Positions 11,680 to 25,015 of a DNA stretch of 64,000 nt are shown here, in pieces. A program made the position numbers and the translations under genes. The stretch is from Neodiprion pinetum (Eukaryota; Arthropoda; Insecta; Hymenoptera; Diprionidae), in the NCBI RefSeq assembly GCF_021155775.2, contig NC_060234.1:19182526-19246525 (forward strand), given 5' to 3'. The notes under the pieces are model-generated. The model was not told the origin of the DNA. It was given only the letters and a program-made list of their open reading frames with translations, and searched no databases. Numbering within the stretch: position 1 is the stretch's first letter; every line of letters starts with the position of its first letter.

Positions 11680-14600
11680 ATGTCTGACGATGAAGTCACT
11701 ATGGATTCAATGGACACAGAGGAGGATATTTTTACACCTCGTAGTCGTAGCCTTGGCTCTGTAGCTAGAAAATCTAAGAGTCTACGAACACTTCGATCAC
11801 GTGTCCCGTCAAGTCCACTCCTCAACCGCAATGTTTCCAGTGTCAGGCGGAGTACAAGGAATAGAATGCAAACTTACGATAATCTGAATACTAGCTGGAT
11901 CCTAGGTAGATGATGATTAACGTGGTATTGCTTGGTTCCTGCTTGCTTTTCCTCCTGTACAAATTGAGAACGTTTTTAATATTTTCTGGTCCTTCAGGTA
12001 CACAAACTCTCAAAGGTTATCCAATGTTTCGACAACCAGGCTCATCATCTGATAAAGAAATGGTTGAGGAAGTGAATGAAAGGAAGCGTGAATTAAAACG
12101 AAGGATACCTTTGAAATCGCGAGAAAATCATCCGCTGAACAAAGGTCCTACCAGGCACATTAGAGCGCTGCGTGATCGAGAGCTTCGAGACAGACCAGAT
12201 CGCAGCAAGGAACTTAGGGAAAGACAAGAACGTGATAAAGAATCAAGAGATAGGCCAAATATAGATAAGGAATCTTTAGAGAAGCACGAGCAGGACGAAG
12301 AATCTAGAGATGGTGCAGACTCGGTTACGGAGTCGAAAGAAGGGCCGAGACAAGATGAAGACAGATCTGAAAAAGAACTGAAAGATAGAGGAGAAAAAGA
12401 TTGTAGAAATAAAACTGAACTGACTGCTGGACATGATGAAAAAGAAATTAGGTATGTTGATTTTGTAAACACGATCCGTATGGGCTTTATACACTAGGCG
12501 GCATATACTTTGCAGAAGGACCAAGTCTCTCGGTTCACCTAGGCTTAGAGAAGGCCCTGTGACCAGATATATGTTGGAAAAAGATGAAAAACCGAAAGCA
12601 GAACAGAACGACGATGAAGACAGTTCTCAAGAGAGTCACAAGCCACATAACAATGACAATTCTGATAATGAAGATGTAAGTATTCCCAATTTTCTGGAAT
12701 GATCACCTAGAATTAAAACTGTGTCACTTATATAGTAACTATTATTAGTAACTTGTATAGCAACTATTGTCACGTTTTTTTTTTTTTTTTTTATTTCTGT
12801 TATCAAGGGTTACGAAGATATGTATACAAGAATAAAAAGAACCAAAAGAGCCACACAGCGCCAACTACAAAGAGATAAAAAATTAGGTAAGTTAAATAGT
12901 CTATTGCGAGTCACAATGTGATATATTTATCAGAAAAGTGGCCATGTACATTGGTTGAAATCTATACCAAAACTATCCCCTTTCTCCTCACTTCTATCAG
13001 ATGCTGATTTTTGGTGCAACGAATGGCTCAAAGCTGTTTAACCATTACAAATCGTCAGTACATTGCCACTTGACATGTTTACAATAACATCAAATCGTAC
13101 TAATGTTAATTTTCATTCATTTATAGTGGAGGAGAGTGATCTAAGTGAGTCGTCAGACTCTCCGGGACCTCGAAAGTACAGCTTACGGCAAAAAAAACCA
13201 GCGGTCGATAGATTTCAAGCTAGTGTTGAACCGGTGCAAAGATCATTCCGCGTATTGAGAAGTGTACTCACTAATTCAATGAGAAGATGTAAACACAGGG
13301 GTAAGACCACCAGCTCTAGTGATTCAAGTGATTCTGAACCACAACGGTATGATAAGAAAAAAGGGAAAAAAGCACGGTAAGTAACTCCCTTTTCCTCATT
13401 TGTCTTTGTCTGTAACCAATGAAACTTTATATATATGGCACAGCTAAGTTGAGCAATAGAATTCAGTGAGTTAAGAGGGTATATATTACCAGATGGTTGA
13501 AAAAATGGATATAGATGGGGAATTTATGTTTCGCCAGCATATTATTAAATTTGATTGGAGTTTGTCCCATTCCAAAAAACATAGCTTGAGCTTCGTTTCT
13601 ATGTTTTTTCATTCCCATCAATTGATAGGAAGCAAGGTTATTAACAATAAACTCAATTGTTTCACTCTGCGACATGTTTTGTGATGCCCACGAAAACCTG
13701 CTCAACCGATTTACTTAGGATTTCGGAGACAGTAATCTTGGATAGTTTATCCTCTTTGTCACAATCCCACCTTTTTTTTTATCCTTTTTTTTTCCTCAAG
13801 TAAGTAGAAAAGAGTTAATTCCTTACCAATAATCGAATTTAGAATGATTTGTAAATTTGTTTCAAGGAAAGAAAAAATGGATTGTGAGAAAGAAAAAGGA
13901 GAGAGAAAAAACTATCCAAGAATACTCTCTCCAAATTAAATGTAAAACAGTTTAGTCTTTTTTGAGATATTATGAGTATTGCAAAGCATGTCTTCAAGCA
14001 ATATGGTTAGCATTATGATCATTAACAATGGTTCTTATTAATTAATTGTAACAAAACAAATTTGTGAATGAAGTTTGATTTACATATTTTTGATTAAAAT
14101 AAACTCTAATCAAATTGAATAAATGGTTGTCGAGATAGGAATTCCTAAATTTTACTCACTTTTTCAACTGCCTACTCGTATATATCCCCTTAACCGTATT
14201 ACAATTTCGTTCTAGGCAATCAGCAATGCCGCAAGGTGGCCCACCGGATCGCAAAGCTGATATTGATCCCATCACAGTAGATACTAATATAACATTCAGT
14301 GATGTCGGAGGTCTAGAATCACATATTCATTGCTTGAAAGAAATGGTGGTCTTCCCAATGATTTACCCTGACGTTTTTGACAGATTTCATATTACTCCGC
14401 CGAAAGGGGTATTATTCCATGGTCCACCAGGTATGTAATATAAAATCTTGAAGTGTAAGTTTCCAATGATACTAGCCTGGTTATGTTAAACATATATACC
14501 TTTTTTCTACATGAAGCTGAAGCTTGTAGGCAGTCAAAGGTGCTAACACCAAGTAAAATAAAACGGTTAGACATGAGGGTTAAAATTTTGTCAAATTCCA

Positions 14601-17600
14601 TGAGAAGCTTATACTTTTAGAATCATAAGCCTTAAATGTTTCTGAATTTTTTCATTAGAAAAAAAATTGAGCAGCTTCATTTACACTTTTTCTACACGTT
14701 CTTAAATGTTATTTATTACATAACGGTTAAAAAACTGTTTTCTCTCACTTAACAGGTACTGGTAAAACGTTGATTGCCAGAGCACTAGCCAATGAGTGCA
14801 GTCGAGGCAGTCGAAAAGTTTCATTTTTTATGCGAAAGGGTGCAGACTGCTTGTCAAAATGGGTAGGCGAGTCTGAACGTCAGCTAAGACTACTCTTTGA
14901 ACAAGCACAGCAAAAAAAGCCATCGATAATTTTCTTTGATGAGATAGATGGCTTGGCACCTGTTAGAAGTACAAAGCAGGATCAAATCCATGCCAGCATT
15001 GTCTCTACGCTACTTGCTCTTATGGATGGTCTATGCAACAGAGGAGAGGTAACTTATGATTGGAAAGATTGAAATTCAATTTTTATCAAGCATTAGAGCA
15101 CGTTATCAATATAATATATTATATTTACGTTATATCACTATCAATTACTACGCGTAATTTTATCTGAATAATACCAGCATAGTTAGTTATTAAGATATAA
15201 CCATGTATGTGCCGGGAACCCAGCTCAACTCAATCACTCTTCAAACTATTGCCACTTCAAAATTCCTCGTTTTTGGATCTTATGTCATATCATATCATGT
15301 TTGCACTCGTTCAAATTCACTGCAACGAGTCGTTTTATTTAGAAGAAAGTTCTCTACAATCCCAATGTGCCAGTTTTTTTCAACACGTCACGTTAATTTT
15401 ATCAGGATCGCACTGATACTGATTCTGCTCAATAAACAGTAATATCTTATTGATTATTAAGAGAAATACAAATGTGTTTTGCTGAATTTGTAAAAAACAA
15501 TTTTCCAAACGAAATAAGCCATTGTGGATTTTAAAAACTTTTCTAGAACACAATTTTTAGTATTTACCCGATTTTCATACTATTTTAGCTTCGACAATTA
15601 TGTGAAAAATTTGTTCAGAAGTCTGTGTACTTATTAAGAAATGTTTTTGGATTTCTCGGTGTCAAACTCAAGCTGTTAGGAATTTTCAAGCCTAGATTGT
15701 TGATAAAGGAATTTATGAAGTGAACTTTGTTTATTTACAGTACGAAAGTCTGGTTACGCTGAAGTACTCTGTATAATTATTGCGGGGTATCAAGCATTAC
15801 ACAAGTAATAGAATTTGAAATAATAATAATTCTCAGAATATTATCAATGATTCATTAAATGAAGAAAATTTGTGTACTAATTTAGTTACCTTTCTGTGTA
15901 AAAGATATCAAGTATGACCTTATTTTCGTACTTACTAAAAAAAATTAAGTTTATTTCACAAATTCCAGTGAAAATCAGAAATCTAAATATGAAAAAAATG
16001 ATGATTGATCAAGTGCGCTACCGAAATATCCAAACACAAGTTGATATGCATAAGAATATGTAAGACATTTCGTTTATTTTAATAATCTTCGAAGTAAAAA
16101 TGAGATGGAAATGTGATACATATTGAAAATCATGTGGAGGTCAGTTTTTTAAACGAGCAGTAAGGACAGAGGGTTAAATTTGGGATGAGAAGCTAAAATT
16201 TGAGATGTGATAATTTCGATTTGATTTAGAGGCAGAATTTCACGTATAATCCTGACTGATAAAAAACTTCTAATTTCGAATTTGTTTTCTTCTAGTCCTG
16301 CTTGTTTCTTTTTTCTTCTTGTTTCAAGATGGTATAATTTTTAATAACTAACGTTTCAACATTCTAATACCCCAGGTTATCGTAATTGGTGCGACAAACA
16401 GGATAGATGCAATAGATCCGGCACTGCGCAGACCTGGTCGATTCGATCGTGAGTTATTTTTTCCATTACCACCAAGGAAGGAAAGATTAGAAATTCTCAA
16501 AATACACGTTAGTAAATGGGAGAATCCACCATCTCCACAACTGCTGGAAGCCTTAGCTGAGAAATCTACTGGATATTGTGGGTCTGATCTGAGAGCTCTA
16601 TGTACTGAAGCAGTCTTGCAAGGATTGAGAAGAACATATCCCCAAATATACATGACCAGTGACAGGCTTCTTTTGGACCCAACGCAGGTCGAGGTAAGAT
16701 CACGAGGCGTGGAATCTTTGAACGTTCAACTGTCAGTTTTAACTTTTAATAAAATGTTCCAATAACTGAATACGAAATTAAATGATTAACGATAATTCTT
16801 AGCTACAGATTCAATTTGGTTGGGTGACCTTCAGGGATGAAATGATGCACTTTTAGCAATCAATTATGTTTTTCAAAACGACGTTTCGGCAGGCCCCGCC
16901 TACCATCATCAGGTTTCTTTAATGTAAAACCAACCAACATAATTGATTGCTAAAAGCGCATTATTTCATCGCTGACCGTCACCCAACTAAATTGAATGTG
17001 TAGAATATCTACATGGTCACAAACATTAATCTCAACAATAATTCTCAGGTAATTCCAATTTTTCAAGCGTACTATTCGTCATTACATCTAATTTAACAGG
17101 TAAAAAAACGAGACTTCGTACAGGCCAGCTCTATTCTTGTTCCTTCGTCACACAGAGTAGCTCCATGCGCTGGAAGAAAGTTGCAGCCTTTTTTGGAACC
17201 ATTGTTAAATCCTGCCTTAGAAACAATACTCGATACTATAAAAAGGACATTTCCACAGGGTATCAAACCAGCAATGGCAAAGTGCGTTTGTATCCTTATT
17301 TTTGAAATTTCTTTTGTCAAATTCAATACTTAAAAACTGATGGCAAATTGTAGGATAAAAATAGTCAGAGGTATTCATCGGCCACGATTATTAATTGCTG
17401 GTGGATATAAGGCAAAGGGACAAGGACCTCATCTTGCGCCAGCAATCCTGTATCGAATGGAACACTTACCAGTACATACTCTTGACGTTAGTACGCTTTT
17501 TGCAGAAACTGCAAGGTCGCCCGAAGAAGCTTGTGTGCAGGTAATGTTTTTCAACTTTATAGTTATTTGTGGACTCATAGCAAACAGCTATAGTAGTCAG

Positions 17601-20600
17601 GTTACTTTGAGTATTAACTTTCGAATAATTAGCAAGAAGCTGCATTTTGGTATACAGTCTCATTTTGAAATCAGTAATAAAATTATCACAAGTCACAATC
17701 GATAGGAGGTTGAAAGATTTTAAAGAAGGTTTCTGCATTTTCTTGTAAACCGTTAATCCTACAATGAAAAAGACTGTAATAAAATGAAGTACATTAGATT
17801 CCCTATAAAACCGTTTTATGCTTTTTTCCATACAAGCAAAGGTTTCGAAAATATGTATTTCCGATTGACCACTGCATTTATGAAGCTTGAGATCGGTTAT
17901 TTTCGCACAACCGCGATTTCATTAAACGCAGTTTTTTAGTACTTGAAGCTTAAGATGCTTATACCTCGAAAACAATTTAAAAAAATTCCTATGGGATCCA
18001 CGACGGAATTTCTTATACTCATAATTAGTCCCGAGAGGATTGTCAGCCCATGTCAAAAAAAACGAAAAATCTTTTGTTGCAAATTTCAAATTTCCGGACT
18101 TTGATTGCTCATAACTTAAAAATTGTGGTATGTATCAAAATCGCTCGTAACACATCATCTACACTGTTCTTTTCTTGATAGAGTGCTGTATGGATTTACG
18201 AAACCGTACATTTTTCGCATCTGGTGCCGTGTGGCTCAAATTTAGTAGATGTTGGCACAGTACGTGTCCCGAAATCTTTGTTTGCATAAGAAACAGTATG
18301 AAACCTTCATGTTCGAAATTTAGTAGAGAAGACTTATAAAATATATTAAATTTTTTAAATTCTCTACATGAAATGGTGTCTCAGTCTGCTATTTTAATCT
18401 ACTTGCAGGTATTCAACGAAGCAAGTAGAAATGTACCTTCTATTATTTATATCCCAGCTATTGATCAATGGTGGCCCCTTGTCCCAGAAACAGTGAAAGC
18501 AGTTTTTCTATGTCGAATTATGGCCCTGGATCCAACGTTACCAATCTTAATATTGTCAACGAGTGATACCATGTACGAATGCTTGCCATTGCACCTTCGA
18601 AACTTGTTCAGTAAATTCCGTGGTGAAGTGTACACGATGAGAAATCCGATGTCTCAACAAAGAGCGAAATTCTTTAGACCAATTTATATGGTACAAAGTC
18701 TTAAACCACCACCAATTAAGAACAATAAAGTTGCGGTACTGGAAAAATTACCTTTAGCTCCAGAATTTGTGCCAAAAAGAATGACGGAGGAAGAGAGAAT
18801 ATCACTTTATGAGAAAGAAGAAGCGTCACTGAGAGAGCTTAGGATATTTTTACGAGAGATTTGTGCTAAACTTGCTAGGAACCGACAGTAAGTTATCATT
18901 TTTATTATTCTATTTCGATGCAATTTTTTAGTCAGTACATGAAGAAAATACTTGATAACAACCACTGAAATACTGTTAAAATATTTTTGTGCATACAAAG
19001 ATGAAGAATTTTGCCCACAGATTTTTCATGTTTACAAAGCCTGTGGATACGGAAGAAGTTCCAGACTACAACATGATTATCAAGCAACCAATGGACCTGG
19101 AAACAATGATGACCAAAATAGATATGCACTGTTATTTATGTGCACGGGATTTCCTTGATGACGTTGATCTCATTTGTAGAAATGCACTGGAATATAACCC
19201 GGACAGGTGAGTAAAATCTTGAAATTATTGGTATTCTTTGAGGATATGCCGTTGGTGGGATCGTTCATTCACTAAATTCACTGAGCTAGCATTGTTAACT
19301 TAACACTTGCTATTCAAGCACTTTGAAATTGATTAAATAATTCCATCCTCTCTATTGATTTTTTTGTAAATATTGAAAGAATCGTGAAAGCATTTGCTTT
19401 TGAGAGACAGGAACTTCGACAATGACACTTCTACAAATACCAGGTAGTTTAAAGGAATTAACATTCGCCATAACTATTTTTTAAAAACAACGAGTGGAAT
19501 GCCTATATTAAATTGTTATCACGCACATACATTGCTATCGCGACAAACTTCGCTTGAGGAAAAGAATAATTTCTTTGACCCTGAAACACGTATCATTAAT
19601 GACATCGTTAAGTGTTTTCCAATATGCATGTGTGTGCGTATGTACACAAAAAATATTGGCTCCTTAGTTATATAAAATCGACTTGGACAGTTCAGTTGGA
19701 ACTTGGGTTGAAAATGACATATTCAATGGATATCTGGCATATTTTATCAAAATACTTAACATCTTTCGCTTAGAAAATGGTGACCCTGTTAATTTTCCAA
19801 AATTGATCATTGTTACGATTTTTCACTAATCTTTGTAGAATTTCGTACAATTTATACATCGTATTATTCGTTTTGCATTTTTTCTAATTTCTTAGCTGTC
19901 GCATTTGATATATCGAATCACATTAGTTGCGTGAGATGAACATCAGGTCAGAAATCGTCAATTACGCAAAAAAGATATACAGCAAATTTAAACCACAAGA
20001 CAAAAACTTTCTTTCATTCAATTAATCAACGTATAATCAATTTCTAACTATCTGACGCACGTGACTGATTATATGCTGTAATAGGCTCGTATAGAAGCAA
20101 TAATACGATTGTGCCTGTTGAAGAAATCAAAGCTATTGCCCTCATCCGCCTGGTTGAATTTAATGTACAACTGAAGCGTCATCATGACCTAGGAACTGTA
20201 AAAAGATTGAAATTTGAACAAAATCTTGTGGTGTATATTTGAATCTTTTTAAATTACGAAATGCACTCGAAATTGTTTGCAAATCGTGCAGAAATGTCTG
20301 TCTTTTTTCTCATGTTGTTTTACAGCACAATCAGTCTTAGACTGATTAAAAAAGGAAAAACAGTCAAAGTTGAAGTATCATGTTCCTTATTTCTAATGAC
20401 AGGCCTTGCATCGACGTTACTAAAAATAATCTGCGCCATTCTTTTCTGATTCATTTGATTTTTTTATCTGTTGTGGGTCAGTTAAAGTCACTCTTTAAGG
20501 TAAACTCAATAGGTAACTCGTAACTTTTTGTAGACTCTTCAATGTCATATAGCATATAATATGTTTATTAATAATTTCATGTACAACTCTCCATACATCC

Positions 20601-23251
20601 CCATACAATTAAACGATAAATAATTTAAAACTATATACCACCCAGGTCTGATCCAGTCAGCCTTGGGGGCCTCCTCCATTTCCCCCATTTACCACAAAAG
20701 GTACTTTAATATGTTGCTACAAGCGGCGCTACTATCTTCAGAGGAACAGCGTCAATGCCTGTCGAAAGTTATATTAATGAACAAAGTAGCACTGTGAGAC
20801 GACATTAAAAAACTCTCATGTCTTAGACGTTTTTAAGCCAGATCATTTTAATTTTCGAGTCTTCTGAATTTGATATGTTCGTTTAATTCTTTAGAAACTA
20901 CTATTGTTGGCTGAAAAGAGAAGTTAACAATGTTATTATACGTGCACATCATCTATTCACCGATTCATACTGACATTCATGTTGTGTGTTTTCATGTCAG
21001 CTTGCGCGATAGGCCATCCCTTGGAATATTGAAGAGGTAGTCAGAGTTATCTGTTTATCCATTGCTGTTGTTGCTTTGTAGATACAGTGGTTTTCAATTT
21101 ACAAAGATCATTTTTTTAAATCTGAAGCTTCGCATGTTTCTGTCTTGCACTTCCTGGGTATCCAATTGCATAAAATCTTTAAAATTATTTTATTACAGCT
21201 TTGTCAATGAAAATGTAAACTTGAAACAGTTATTTTTTATTAGTTTCGTTCCTGATTACATTCCATCGATTTCCAAAAAAGTGTATTCTCCAATATATAT
21301 TCATCAGTTTGTATTCTCCAATGGAAATTACCATCGTAGTGCAGATATTTATGTTTATATAATGTTTAATCCACGTATTGGATTGTAACGAACGTTATAT
21401 CATTCATTTCAAACAATAAATGTCAAAAACTACTGCATATAATTGATCATTCAAACACACTTCTGGAATTGCTCACAAAGTACATTGCAAGGTTCACAAA
21501 ATGTCACAAATAATTGACATTTAGCAAACTTTGTGATCGAGCAAGACTTAGTGGCGCTTATTTTTATCCGGCAAGAAATATTCTAATGCCAACATTTTCC
21601 TTCAAAAATATATGTTTCTGAATTGTATGCACCTAGCAGTTTTCTTATTCTAACGTAGTAAATATCAAATTAAATATTTGAAGAAACCACGCAAGTTTTG
21701 TGTGATTCAATCAAGAGTTGATTGAAGTCCATTATTATTATGAAACTGGCACTTACTTGTGTGATCAATATTATTGAGAATCACGTGCTACTCCATTTCT
21801 GTAGCCATGACACATAACATTTCAAATATATATTAGGTAGTCATTGAAAACCACTCGCATTATTACCATTTACCATTGACTAACAAACACCTCATGACAG
21901 TAGTTAATATTATCATATATTCATATGTTTCATTCACAGGGATCCAGCAGATAAACTCATACGGCATCGTGCGTGTTCCCTTCGAGATAATGCTTATGCA
22001 CTTATAAAAGCTGAATTAGATTCAGATTTTGAAGACAAATGTCGAGAGATATCTAAAAATCGTAAGGTTACTGAAAATATAGATGGAGATGCAGACAGTA
22101 AAAGTTCGAAAACTGATTCGCTGACAAATACTGAAAAGAATGATAAAAAAGAGTCACTCACTCCGACCAGCGGAATTATGGTAAATGGGAAAAAGTTTTC
22201 CACATCCAGAAAACGTAGAATACCTGCGTGGGCACGGGGGTATGTCAAAAAAGTGCACAAGAAGAAAAAGATTGCTTTTGACGACATGACTACTGAAATC
22301 GTACATAAGTCAAGTGTCTCCATGGAAAATACAAGCGGTATAGATTTGGAAAAATTCCAAGAATTCGAAACTGAAGCGAATAGCGTTCTGAATGGAAATG
22401 ATCCTCTGTTTAACAACTCTGATTCGGACAATGATTTGCAATTTGATACACCGAAGGATTCATCACAGAGCAATCACAACGAGGCTGATAAAGATAAAAA
22501 AAATGATGAGATTATTGAAATGGATGTAACGATGGTGGACGATCAAAGACATGTAGAAAATGAGGGATCAAGTGCGTCATCTAGACGTGAAAGTATGGAC
22601 GAGTTATCATTTGCCATTGAGAGTGATTCTAGTCCTACTAAGAATGGGGTTAATGAGAAAGTAATAGTCGATAAAAGTGAGCTCGAAACTGCATTAAAAC
22701 ATACTGTCGACATAACAGAGGATTCTCCGGTAGAAGTATTATGCGACATCTATGTACAATTAAGTCGGTGTGTTGGCAAATACACCCATTATTATGATAG
22801 AACTTCACTGCCAAAGGTAAGAACAACATTTTTTATCAGTTCTTAAATAGTCTCCATGGCCAAAGAGTAAAGCGCTCGCTCAGATAAGATTTAAAGGGGT
22901 ATACATACAAGTAGATGGCCAATAAAGTGGATGAATTCTGGGAATTTATATCCGGACAATCGATTATTACAGCTGTCTATTCGTACATACCCCCTCAAAT
23001 TTTTTTCTAGCACATGCGACCCCTCTTTATATCTCATGGTCTTTTATTTCATCTGCCAAGCATGTTGTTTGTAGGATTTGCTCAAGGAACTGAAGAGATT
23101 TGAAGAATGTGAAACAACAGCTATTCACAATGAGGCCATGAGCGTAGTACATGCCACTGAAGTGGGGAGATTCGAAGAGTGCGAAACAACAATTACTTCT
23201 CAAGAAATCGACATTCTTAAAGTAACTGATACGCTCCAGGTCTTAAATTGA
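11680..23251 (+). CDS. ATAD2: ATAD2-type bromodomain AAA+ chromatin ATPase, 14 coding exons, complete
   Basis: Exons: 11680-11905, 11998-12451, 12516-12675, 12808-12886, 13127-13376, 14216-14430, 14756-15048, 16376-16693, 17100-17281, 17354-17540, 18409-18887, 19021-19206, 21940-22816 and 23075-23251; all GT-AG, phases consistent, 1360 residues (human about 1390). Order: acidic/basic disordered N-terminus with an RD/RE-rich run (about 130-210); AAA1 with Walker A GPPGTGKT (459-466, split by an intron), WVGESE, Walker B FFDEID (D523, E524) and the RRPGRFD arginine-finger block; degenerate AAA2 without Walker motifs (YIPAIDQWW); bromodomain (about 930-1050) with FTKPVD, VPDY, KQPMDL and EYNPD, acetyl-lysine-binding Asn at 1007; C-terminal alpha-helical region. 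The family forms hexamers that bind acetylated histone H4 and remodel or unload histones. The start is the first ATG after a 3' splice site. Confidence 0.95.
13475..14189. mobile_element. TTAA-flanked fold-back element in ATAD2 intron 5
   Basis: TTAA at 13471-13474 and 14190-14193 bound a 715-bp stretch whose ends are inverted (GAGGGTATATAT... and ...ATATATCCCC; the match extends into GGTTGAAAAA). An inner inverted pair lies at about 13719-13765 and 13883-13937 (core TCTTGGATAGTTT). The right end lies only about 25 bp from the exon 6 acceptor. A short relative with similar ends is at 22895-22994. Confidence 0.65.
16806..17000. mobile_element. Small MITE-like hairpin in ATAD2 intron 8
   Basis: Inverted arms of about 62 bp (16806-16869 and 16939-17000; cores TAGCAATCAATTATG and CATAATTGATTGCTA) surround a 70-bp loop containing AACGACGTTTCGGCAGGCC. 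No coding capacity; superfamily not determined. Confidence 0.75.
19207..21939 (+). other. Large intron 12 of the first ATAD2-like gene
   Basis: A 2.7-kb intron between the bromodomain exon and the next coding exon. Open frames inside it are AT-rich and show no conserved motif; nothing else recognised. Confidence 0.6.
22895..22994. mobile_element. Short TTAA-type MITE in ATAD2 intron 13
   Basis: Left end after TTAA (22891-22894) reads AGGGGTATACATACAAGTAG; the right end is its imperfect inverse (CTATTCGTACATACCCCC) followed by TCAA. The ends resemble those of the 13475-14189 element. Confidence 0.55.
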
Positions 23252-24220
23252 TGATTTTCTTAAGACATATCAGTTCTGTTAACTTATTACTATTGAGTAT
23301 ATAACACATGGAAGATACCAAATGACAAACAAGACATGTGATTCCGTCTTGGACGGTTTATATGTATACTTTGCCATTACAACAGCTTGTGCACCAATCT
23401 ATTGTATAAATTGTTTGTTTCATTGTGATATTTTCTTGCAATACGTTCAGTGTAGAGAGTATACTTTCAAATAGATTTGATAATTTTATCCTACAAATAC
23501 GTATCTCTTTTTGAGTAGCGCAATTACTTTTGTTTGACGTACAAAAGAAGAATTGAAAATTTTGTAACTAGAATTGAATTTCTGGCGCATAAAGGTTGCA
23601 TACATATAGGTTGTATGGATGTGTTGATACAAACTGCAATCATTTCACAAACTATCCAACTTATAAAAATAATCTCTGTTTGGTGTCTATGTATTTTCAT
23701 TGAATTTTCTCACATTAAATTGGATGGTTTGGACAGGTAAATTGTTGACTGAGAAAATAATTATTAGATTAGTCTCATTTTTTTGACAATTTAAATTATT
23801 GAATAATCTTTGCTCTCATTAGAAATAGTTAAGACATTTATAAAATAATTAAGCAGATCACTGTCAAGCAGCAAGTCACTTGTTAATCTCTCTTCATACA
23901 TTCATGTATGCTGGATTGAGGCACATTTCTCTAATTCTTTGGTGAAATGAGTGATTGTGTTGTACGTTCATAAAGAGACATAAGAAATTCCATTCTCTAC
24001 TGTCTTCATATAACGATGGCCAATAACGAAGGATAATATCTATGTTTTATAGCTAAATTTTGAAATATAAATATATAAAGTGTAATAAGATATCTCGGTT
24101 GCACTTTGAGATGCTCTCGTTTTCACAGTATGCGGCGTAGAAGGTCCTCAAAAACACCTAGAGGATTGTTTAAAATCTCTACATGCAATGATTCTCAGAA
24201 TTCTAGAAAAAATGTACAAA
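23252..24220. other. 3' flank of the first ATAD2-like gene, no gene seen
   Basis: AT-rich; probably includes the 3' UTR of the upstream gene. No coding signal recognised. Confidence 0.4.
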
Positions 24221-24569
24221 TTGTAAAATCTGAAAAAAGTACCAAACATGTAGTGTTTTATTCCAATCATTTTGGCGCAAAACACATGATGGCAAACGAT
24301 CTCTTCCTAACCTAGAACATTTTTTATATGACTAAAGGGTGAAAAAATGTTCATATTTTATCATGATTTTAATAATTGATTATAATAATTGAAAATGTTA
24401 TCTTTGTACATCAATTTTAATAATCTTGATAATACGTAACAATAGCATTTTATCATCTTTTGATCGAATAAAAAATGTTGCAAGTTGGGAGTTCATTTGC
24501 CATCATGGGTCTTGTACCGAAATGATTGGAATAAAATGCAGCATGTTTGGTATTTTTGCAGATTTTACA
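24221..24569. repeat. Fold-back repeat
   Basis: Arms at 24221-24297 and 24497-24569 are inverted copies (core TTTTATTCCAATCATTT versus AAATGATTGGAATAAAA) around an AT-rich loop. It abuts the TTAA-flanked MITE at 24703. The open frames on the plus strand here are frames of the repeat. Confidence 0.8.
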
Positions 24570-24702
24570 ACTTGTGGGGTCTTTCACTTAGATGTTAGGA
24601 GTTACTACTACACCTACAAACATTTCGGGAAAAACAAGCCGTATAAGGGTCAGGATCTGTTCGACTTGATATGGAATGCCCCACATATATGTTGACATTT
24701 AA

Positions 24703-25011
24703 AGGTGTTTCATCATTTGAAGTACCCTGGTTGATTTTGACGTTGCCGTATATACCTCCAAATATCAAAGCGCTTGTATCTCAAACGCAAAAAAGAGTTT
24801 AACAATCCCATTCTATACACAATTCAAAACAAAAACACTCTAATTCAATTTTATTTCTGTGTCAATTGAAAATATATTGGAGTATATTGGAGTATTTTTG
24901 TTCAGAATTGCATATAAAATGGGGCTGTGAATTTCTTTTTTGCGTTTGAGATGCGCGTACTTCGATATTCGGAGACATATACGTCAACGTCGAAATCGAC
25001 CAGAGCACCCC
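24703..25011. mobile_element. Palindromic MITE, TTAA-flanked, copy 2
   Basis: Same family as 2640-3065 and 60410-60769. Shared blocks include ACGTCAACGTCGAAATCGAC near the right end and CCCATTCTATACACAATTC on the left. TTAA at 24699-24702 and 25012-25015. The left end has degenerated relative to the other two. Confidence 0.75.
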
Positions 25012-25015
25012 TTAA

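Noticed and set aside
12128..12472. Ser/Leu-rich minus-strand open frame
   Set aside because: Antisense of the RD/RE-rich exon 2 of the first ATAD2-like gene.
21994..22473. A 159-codon minus-strand open frame
   Set aside because: It is the antisense of the real 877-nt exon 13 of the first ATAD2-like gene.
24130..24210. Plus-strand reading VCGVEGPQKHLEDCLKSL, superficially like the VGGLxxHIxxLKE start of the ATAD2 AAA1 domain, suggesting a third gene fragment
   Set aside because: Only a few matching residues, it soon reaches a stop, and it sits beside a fold-back repeat. Too weak to call.
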